64,000 nucleotides of DNA. Origin: Allobosea sp. Its GTDB lineage: Bacteria > Pseudomonadota > Alphaproteobacteria > Rhizobiales > Beijerinckiaceae. How positions within the stretch are numbered: position 1 is the first letter of the stretch; each line of letters begins with the position of its first letter. The position numbers were made by a program, and so were the translations under genes. Under the pieces are notes generated by a model, which was not told where the DNA came from, did no database searches, and saw only the letters and a list, made by a program, of their open reading frames with translations. Below are positions 58,535 through 64,000 of this stretch, one piece after another. The stretch is from NCBI RefSeq assembly GCF_017308075.1, contig NZ_JAFKFX010000034.1:1-64000 (forward strand), written 5' to 3'.

Positions 58535-60252
58535 CGCCGCCGCCCGCCCCGGCCCGGCTCGCAGCCCTCCTCGGAGGCTTGCCGGCGTCCGGCGAGCCCC
58601 GCCTGGGACGCCTCCTCGGCGGCATGCTCTGGCGGCAGCGGCGGCGGACGCTCCCGGCACTGGCAGCGGCCGCGGCACTCAGCATCCTCGCCTTCCTGCC
58701 GCCCTGGCTGGTCGCCGGCCTGATCGACGAGGGCTTCATCGGCCGCGAGGCCGGGCTGGTAGCGGGGATCGCGAGCCTGATTTTCGTTCTCGGCGCCGTC
58801 GATGGCGGTCTGGCCTATATCCGTCGCCTGCTTGCCGCGCAGGCGACGCTCGCGCTTCGCCGGGAATTACTGCTGCCGGCCTTCGGGACGATGCTGCGCC
58901 TGCCTGCCGATAGTGGGCTTGCACGCGACCAGGGCGTGCTCGGGCGAGCTTTCGAGGAGGTCGATCGCCTCGCCCAGGGGGCAGGCGATCGGCTGACCGA
59001 GTTCGCGCTGGGGGGCGGTACCGTCATCATTCTGCTCGGCGCCATGCTGGCGGTCGACTGGCGGATCGGCCTTGCCGCCGGCGCTCTTGTTGCGGCTCTG
59101 GCCGGACTTCATCTGGCCGCCGCTGCGAGCCTGCGCCAGCGAGAGGCAAGCTGGTTCGAGGCCCGCAGCCGATATTGGGGACATCTGATCGAGGCGGTCG
59201 CCTATATCGAGACCTTGCGCCGCAACAGCGCTCACGCCTTCGCCGAGCGGCGTTTCCGCGAGCGGCTCGACCAGGACAGCACGTCCCATCTTTCCGTTGT
59301 CAGGCTGTCGGCGGGGCTCGACGCCGCCGGCCGTTTTGCAGGCGGTGCGATCATCGCCGCGGTAATCTTGCTGGCCGGCTGGAGCGTGATGTCGGGGCAG
59401 GCGAGCGTCGGCGGCTTCGTCCTGCTGCTCTCGCTCGGCGGCGCCCTGACCGCCCCGGCACTGTCGGCGCTGAAGGTCGTCGACGATCTTCAGGCGATGA
59501 TCGTGGCGACCGCCTGTCTGCGCCGGCTCGCGACGCCGCCGCATGAGGCTGTGGATTGGACGTCGACATCCCGAGAGGCAGCAGCCGAGGCTCTCGCCAT
59601 CTGCGACCTCACCTTCTCCTATGGTCCGCAGGAACAGCCGGTGATCGACCGCCTGTCGTTCACGCTGGCGCCGGGCGAGACGCTGGCGCTGCTGGGCCGC
59701 AGCGGCGTCGGCAAGAGCACGCTGGCCAACCTGTTGATCCGCGCCCGGCAGGGCGAGGGCGAGATCCGGCTCGGTGACAGGCGTTCGGCCAAAGTGCCCT
59801 TGGGGGCATGGCGGCGCCGGATCGTCGTGGTCCCGCACGAGATCGACATCTTCACCGGCAGCGTTGCGGAGAACATCGCCCTGCCGAAACCCGATGCCGG
59901 GCGCGAGGAGATCGCGATGGCGGCGACGCTCGCCGGCCTCGCCGACGACATCGCCGGCCTGCCTGATGGCTACGACACCAGGCTGGGACAGGACGGGGTG
60001 GAACTTTCCGCCGGGCAGAAGCAGCGGCTCGGCCTGGCCCGGGCGATGTTCTTCACGCCCGATGTGTTGATCCTCGACGAGAGCACGTCCGCGCTCGACC
60101 CGGCGACGGAAAGGCGCGTGCTCGACACGCTCCTGCAACGCCATGCCGGCGCGGCGGTGCTCGCCATCACCCACCGCGACAGCGTCGCGGCAAGGATGGA
60201 CCGTATCCTGCGGCTGGACGATGAACCGGTCGTCGAAGGGCAAGCGGCGTGA
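58531..60252 (+). CDS. ABC exporter, fused membrane and ATPase domains
   Basis: A 573-aa half-transporter. Six membrane helices (about residues 40-310) precede an ATPase with Walker A LGRSGVGKST, signature LSAGQKQRLGLARAM, Walker B VLILDESTSALDP and a His switch ITHRDSVA. There is no N-terminal C39 peptidase domain, so leader cleavage needs another protease. Overlap with the ligase gene points to export of the modified peptide. It could also confer self-immunity. Its stop overlaps the next gene (GTGA). Confidence 0.88.
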   Translation: MTPPPAPARLAALLGGLPASGEPRLGRLLGGMLWRQRRRTLPALAAAAALSILAFLPPWLVAGLIDEGFIGREAGLVAGIASLIFVLGAVDGGLAYIRRLLAAQATLALRRELLLPAFGTMLRLPADSGLARDQGVLGRAFEEVDRLAQGAGDRLTEFALGGGTVIILLGAMLAVDWRIGLAAGALVAALAGLHLAAAASLRQREASWFEARSRYWGHLIEAVAYIETLRRNSAHAFAERRFRERLDQDSTSHLSVVRLSAGLDAAGRFAGGAIIAAVILLAGWSVMSGQASVGGFVLLLSLGGALTAPALSALKVVDDLQAMIVATACLRRLATPPHEAVDWTSTSREAAAEALAICDLTFSYGPQEQPVIDRLSFTLAPGETLALLGRSGVGKSTLANLLIRARQGEGEIRLGDRRSAKVPLGAWRRRIVVVPHEIDIFTGSVAENIALPKPDAGREEIAMAATLAGLADDIAGLPDGYDTRLGQDGVELSAGQKQRLGLARAMFFTPDVLILDESTSALDPATERRVLDTLLQRHAGAAVLAITHRDSVAARMDRILRLDDEPVVEGQAA

Positions 60253-60698
60253 GGACGGCCGGTGTCCAGCGCCGACTGCTGCCGGCCGTCATCGCGTCGG
60301 GGCTTCTGTTCTTCGGCCTGCCCGATGGGCCTCGGGCAGAACCGGCCGCAGCCGACGAGGCCGAGCTGACCTATTTTCTTGGCCGCTGGGCTACCGAACC
60401 TGCCGAACGCCCCGGCTTCGAGACGATCATCGCCCGAGGAGCCGATTGCGAACGCCCCGTCGAGATCGTCTCGCCGAGCCCAGGCAGCATCGTGCGCTCC
60501 GTTCCGCGCCGTGACGGCAGCCGGCCCATGGCCCGCTTCTCCGTGAAGCGCTTCGGCCGCGATTTCCCCTGGTGGCCGGAGCCTACGGGGCCGGGTCTCG
60601 TCGCCCGCAAGCTCGATGATGGCGGCTTCCTGCTTGCCGGTCTCGTCGCCGGACGGGCGGATTGGAACAATGCGATCCGCCATCGCCGTTGCCGTTGA
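60249..60698 (+). CDS. Small secreted protein of the RiPP locus, unknown function
   Basis: A 149-aa protein. A signal peptide (LLPAVIASGLLFFGLPDGPRAEPAAADE) is followed by ELTYFLGRWATEP and a beta-rich domain with one Cys near the middle and one near the C-terminus (HRRCR), possibly disulphide linked. No domain recognised. GTG 60249 overlaps the exporter stop, so it is translationally coupled. The FLGRW start resembles small lipocalin-like periplasmic proteins. It may bind, process or protect against the peptide. Speculative. Confidence 0.65.
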   Translation: MRTAGVQRRLLPAVIASGLLFFGLPDGPRAEPAAADEAELTYFLGRWATEPAERPGFETIIARGADCERPVEIVSPSPGSIVRSVPRRDGSRPMARFSVKRFGRDFPWWPEPTGPGLVARKLDDGGFLLAGLVAGRADWNNAIRHRRCR

Positions 60699-60920
60699 CC
60701 CAGCGGTTCGCAGCAGGACAGTCGAAACGAGATCGACCGGCGAGGCTAACGAGGATACGCGCCGGATGACGCAGAAGTCATAAGGGTTAGGTTCCACAGG
60801 AACTCGCCGAATACGCGGTCGACAAGGTCAGGGATCGCTGCGATGCTGTCCTGCGGCTTGCAGTGGGGACCGTCACGGGAGCGATGCCCAGCTCCGGAAT
60901 GTGGCGGCTGGCGTTGGACG

Positions 60921-63122
60921 ATGGTGTTCTGGCTTCCGAGCCGCATATTGCAGATTGCCGTCGTCATTTGCCTTGCAGCAACGCTCGGGGTGCTCGTGAC
61001 CGTTCTGCGCCAGCCTTGGCTCGGCCTGACGCTTGTCGGCGAGCCATCCGGCGACAAGATTCTGATCACCGCTGTCCATGCCGGTGGCCCGGCGCAAGGC
61101 AAGGTCGAACCGGGACAATTCATGGCGATAGCCCGCGCCGCTACTCCTGAGACCGCCATCAGCCTGATCGCGACCGACGTCATTGAAGAACCCGATGTCA
61201 TCGACAGCTACGAGCTGATCAGGGCCTTCTTCGCCAGGCAGTCGCTCCTGGCCTCGGTCCTCGCTTCAGGCGAGGTCGCGCTGCATGTCGCGACGCCGGA
61301 CGGCGCGCCGTCGATCCTGACGATAGCCCCATCACAACGGCCGCTGACGACGCTGCCTTCGGCGTTCTGGGTGCAGATCGTCACCGGCCTGGGCTCACTG
61401 CTCATCGGCGCCTGGGTACTAGCCTTGCGCCCCCGGGACCTGTCGACCCGGCTCTTCGCCCTGTCGGGCGCGATGATCATGCTCTCGGCCTTCGCGGCGG
61501 CGATCTACTCCTCGCGCGAGCTCGCCATCGACGGCAGCCTGTTCCGCTTCCTCGCCGCGCTCAACAATATCGGCGCGGTCGGCTTCGGCATCGTGGTCAT
61601 CTGCCTGTTCCTGGTCTATCCGCGCCGGCTCGTCCCCAATTGGGTGCTGGGCCTTCTCAGCGGCACGGTGGCGCTCTGGATCCTGCTCAACCTCGCCCAT
61701 GCCCTGCCGAGCCCGCAAATGGGCGCGCAATTGCCGACCCTTCTCGAGATGCTCGCCATTATCGGCCTGATCATCGTCCAGCGCTTCGCCGTGCGCCGCG
61801 ATGCGCGCGGCCGCGCAATGCTGCGCTGGATCGGGCTTTCGGTGATCATCGGCGCCCTGCCCTTCATAATGCTGATCAGCAGCCCCGTGCTGTTCGACAC
61901 CGCCCCCGCCGTCCAGCAGGGGCACGCCTTCGGCTTCTTCCTGCTGATCTATGCCGGCCTCGCGCTCGGGGTTTCGCGATACCGGCTGTTCGACCTCGAC
62001 GAATGGGCGTTCCGGATTCTCTTCTATGCCGGCGGCCTGCTGCTGCTTCTGGCGGCCGACGGCCTGCTGATCATGCTGCTCCATCTGCAGCCGACCGCCT
62101 CGTTCGGCCTGTCGCTGCTGCTGGTCGGCTTCGCCTATCTGCCGCTGCGAAGCCTGCTCTGGGAACGGCTGGTCGAGCGGCGCAGCGTCGAGCGGCACGA
62201 ACTGTTCCAGGCGGTCATCGACATCTCCTTCACGGGTTCAGCCACGGAACGCTCGCGGCTCTGGCGCTCGCTGCTCGGCCGCCTGTTCGAGCCGGTCGAT
62301 CAGGTCGTGACGAGCGAGGCCGTCACCCAGGCCGCAATCCTGCGGGACGGGCTCGACCTCGCGGTTCCCGCAGTCGCCGATACGCCGGCGCTCACCCTGC
62401 GCTATGGCTGGGCCGGACGGCGCCTGTTCGGCTCGCGGGACGCAAAGCTCGCCGAGCAGCTCGTCAGGATGATGCGCTATTCCGAAGCGAGCCGCAGCGA
62501 GTACGAGCGTGGCCGGACGGAAGAGCGCCACCGCATCGCCCGCGACCTGCATGACGATGTCGGAGCACGCCTGCTCTCGGGCCTGCACAAGAGCGGGGTC
62601 GACGACGTGCAGCGGGTCCTGCGCGACGCGCTCGCCGACATCCGCTCGATCGTCGGCGGACTGTCCGCCGACTGCCTGCCGCTCTCGCAGGTTCTCGCCG
62701 CCTTGCGGCACGAGACCGGAGACAGGCTCGACATGGCCGGCATCGAGCTGAGCTGGCTGCTCGAAGGCGAGGAGGAGAGCGACTGCCTGCTCGACTACCC
62801 CGTCTATCGCGGACTGATCTCGCTTCACCGCGAGATCATCACCAACGTCATTCGCCATGCCCATGCCAGTGCGGTCGAGGTCAGGCTGCGCCTGTCGGAG
62901 GGCATGCTGTCGATGCGCATCCGCGACGACGGCGACGGCATACCGCCGTCGACGGAGGAGGCACGGACCGGCCACGGGCTTCTCGGCATCCGGCGACGCA
63001 TCGCCGAACTCGGCGGGGAGATCGCCTTCGAGCCTGTCGAGCGCGGCACCAGCATCGCGATCTCGCTGCCGCTGCGCCGCATCGCGCATGGCGGTGAGCC
63101 GGCCAGGACGGCGCAGCCATGA
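60921..63122 (+). CDS. NarL-type sensor histidine kinase with PDZ-like sensor and polytopic membrane domain
   Basis: About 733 aa. One N-terminal helix, then an extracytoplasmic PDZ-like segment (ITAVHAGGPAQGKVEPGQFMAIA), then seven or eight helices, a cytoplasmic linker, HisKA_3 (EERHRIARDLHDDVGARLLSGLH, with His as phospho-acceptor) and HATPase (ITNVIRHAHASAVEV, DDGDGIPP, GHGLLGIRRRIAELGG). This order recalls ComP-type peptide-sensing kinases. ATG 60921 is chosen because an earlier ATG (60843) adds residues that read as non-coding. It follows the RiPP genes on the same strand after 222 bases and precedes the response regulator by 84. Confidence 0.86.
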   Translation: MVFWLPSRILQIAVVICLAATLGVLVTVLRQPWLGLTLVGEPSGDKILITAVHAGGPAQGKVEPGQFMAIARAATPETAISLIATDVIEEPDVIDSYELIRAFFARQSLLASVLASGEVALHVATPDGAPSILTIAPSQRPLTTLPSAFWVQIVTGLGSLLIGAWVLALRPRDLSTRLFALSGAMIMLSAFAAAIYSSRELAIDGSLFRFLAALNNIGAVGFGIVVICLFLVYPRRLVPNWVLGLLSGTVALWILLNLAHALPSPQMGAQLPTLLEMLAIIGLIIVQRFAVRRDARGRAMLRWIGLSVIIGALPFIMLISSPVLFDTAPAVQQGHAFGFFLLIYAGLALGVSRYRLFDLDEWAFRILFYAGGLLLLLAADGLLIMLLHLQPTASFGLSLLLVGFAYLPLRSLLWERLVERRSVERHELFQAVIDISFTGSATERSRLWRSLLGRLFEPVDQVVTSEAVTQAAILRDGLDLAVPAVADTPALTLRYGWAGRRLFGSRDAKLAEQLVRMMRYSEASRSEYERGRTEERHRIARDLHDDVGARLLSGLHKSGVDDVQRVLRDALADIRSIVGGLSADCLPLSQVLAALRHETGDRLDMAGIELSWLLEGEEESDCLLDYPVYRGLISLHREIITNVIRHAHASAVEVRLRLSEGMLSMRIRDDGDGIPPSTEEARTGHGLLGIRRRIAELGGEIAFEPVERGTSIAISLPLRRIAHGGEPARTAQP

Positions 63123-63206
63123 TCCCCGCGATCACGGGGTCGCGAGCGGATCAGGCAGAGCCTATCGTCACGATCCGTGCCCCTTCCCGGTAATGACGCA
63201 ACCTGC

Positions 63207-63899
63207 ATGACGGACAGAACAGAGCCGCAGCACCGCGCCGACCGCACCGGCCTCGTCATCGAGGACAGGCCCGACACCAGGCGCTGGCTCGTGGCGATGC
63301 TGAAGGCCGCCTTTCCCGGCATCACCGTACGCGAGGCGACATCCATGGCGAGCGCGCGGGCACGGCTGCGCGACGAGCGGGGGCGCGACCGCGCCGAGGG
63401 CCCGCAGGACATCGCGCTCGTCGATATCGGCCTGCCGGACGGTTCCGGCATTGACCTCATCCGCGAGATCGCGGCGCAGCATGCGCGCTTCAGCCCGATC
63501 GTGACCACGATCTATGACGATGACCAGCATCTGTTCGAGGCCATCGCGGCCGGGGCCCAGGGCTATCTGCTGAAGGACCAGCACGAGGATACGATGGTGC
63601 GCTACCTGCACCGGATCGACGCCGGCGAGCCGCCCCTGTCCCCCTCCGTCGCCCGGCGGATTATGACGCATTTCGCGCGCCGGCAGCCCGAGCCCGCCGC
63701 CGAGCCGGTGATGCTGACGCCGCGCGAACAGGAGGTGCTCGCCCTGATCGGAAAAGGGCTGCGTATCCCCGAGGCCGCCCAGGTCCTGGGCCTCACCTCT
63801 CATACCGTCGCCGGCTATGTGAAGAGCGTCTATCGCAAGCTCAACGTCTCGTCGCGGGCGGAGGCGGCGATAGAGGCGGTCCGGCGCGGAATCGTCTGA
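63207..63899 (+). CDS. LuxR/NarL-family response regulator
   Basis: A 230-aa regulator. The receiver domain has the acidic pair in VIEDRPD, the phospho-acceptor Asp in IALVDIGLPDGSG, and the conserved Lys in GYLLKDQ. The C-terminal LuxR helix-turn-helix reads LTPREQEVLALIGKGLRIPEAAQVLGLTSHTVAGYVKSVYRKLN. It is the partner of the kinase upstream. Start: ATG 63207 preferred over GTG 63177. Target promoters may include the precursor gene, but no binding motif is visible. Confidence 0.9.
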   Translation: MTDRTEPQHRADRTGLVIEDRPDTRRWLVAMLKAAFPGITVREATSMASARARLRDERGRDRAEGPQDIALVDIGLPDGSGIDLIREIAAQHARFSPIVTTIYDDDQHLFEAIAAGAQGYLLKDQHEDTMVRYLHRIDAGEPPLSPSVARRIMTHFARRQPEPAAEPVMLTPREQEVLALIGKGLRIPEAAQVLGLTSHTVAGYVKSVYRKLNVSSRAEAAIEAVRRGIV

Positions 63900-63906
63900 G
63901 GAACGA

Positions 63907-64000
63907 TCAGCCGGGCGCGGCCGGGCGATCCAGCCGATAGGCGAGTGCCGAAAGGAAGCCGCCGATCCCCGCCACGAACACGGCCAGACCGATGGCGCCT
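63907..64000 (-). CDS. C-terminal fragment of a membrane protein
   Basis: Read on the minus strand, the last 31 codons up to TGA (63907-63909) encode GAIGLAVFVAGIGGFLSALA followed by YRLDRPAAPG: one hydrophobic helix and a short tail. The gene enters from beyond the right edge and converges with the response regulator, seven bases apart. Family cannot be told. Confidence 0.55.
   Translation of the reverse strand, partial: GAIGLAVFVAGIGGFLSALAYRLDRPAAPG

Noticed and set aside
1-64000. tRNA, rRNA, CRISPR arrays, riboswitches, prophage or plasmid origin
   Set aside because: Reading the intergenic regions gave no cloverleaf, spaced direct repeats, or known conserved leader; the gaps are short and dominated by hairpins and operators.

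Overview
The window is GC-rich (roughly two thirds GC) and densely coded, with many ATGA/GTGA stop-start overlaps. It carries almost only accessory uptake and catabolism genes: tripartite tricarboxylate (TTT) and ABC importers, GntR, IclR, LacI and LysR regulators, and many dehydrogenases. This fits a soil or plant-associated alphaproteobacterium of the Hyphomicrobiales, Bosea-like in style. That placement is an inference from gene content and composition; there is no rRNA or core marker in the window. I see no tRNA, rRNA, CRISPR array, phage or plasmid replication gene. The only mobile DNA is the end of an IS3-family element cut by the left edge.

Layout. 1-140: IS3 end. 189-3616: tcuAB (tricarballylate oxidation) with a divergent GntR regulator and a palindromic operator between them. 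3628-4485: an SDR. 4896-8028: tctCBA, a TTT importer. 8166-27773: a 20-gene catabolic island with a ThDP enzyme, four NAD-epimerase-type SDRs, a KstD-like flavoprotein, a divergent AroQ-like dehydratase, a cupin, an IclR regulator, two Gfo/Idh/MocA dehydrogenases (one frameshifted), three paralogous xylose-isomerase-type TIM barrels, a PRISE-type reductase, ALDH, HIBADH-like and SDR enzymes. A motif close to TCTCACATTGAGA recurs in three or four of its promoters, including possibly tctC, so importer and island may form one IclR regulon. The substrate cannot be read from the sequence.

27927-33300: an Aap-type amino-acid ABC importer (two permeases and a binding protein, no ATPase) with a GntR regulator and two CX5R cysteine phosphatases. 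The two divergent promoter regions share an AGCTGT-N2-ACAGCT operator. 33475-34571: a small zinc-ribbon protein overlapping an MscS-type channel. 35160-46161: a LacI-controlled sugar or polyol locus (FAD-linked oxidase, FGGY kinase, complete ABC importer with a Tat-exported binding protein, GldA-like dehydrogenase) followed by an ALDH. 46797-47624: a lone FkbM methyltransferase.

48032-54327: a LysR regulator divergent from a complete polar amino-acid ABC importer and two different ureohydrolases, probably uptake and hydrolysis of guanidino compounds. 54518-57023: three overlapping membrane-protein genes, one with a spermidine-synthase-like domain. 57180-60698: a candidate graspetide (omega-ester peptide) RiPP locus: a 76-aa precursor with a 7-residue repeated Ser/Thr core, an MvdD-like ATP-grasp ligase, an ABC exporter and a secreted protein. 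60921-63899: a PDZ-containing, polytopic NarL-type histidine kinase and a LuxR-type response regulator, which might sense the peptide. The last 94 bases hold the C-terminus of another membrane protein.

The best candidates for undescribed biology are the graspetide locus with its ComP-like two-component system, the phosphatase-linked amino-acid importer regulon, and the IclR-controlled catabolic island with its divergent AroQ-like enzyme.
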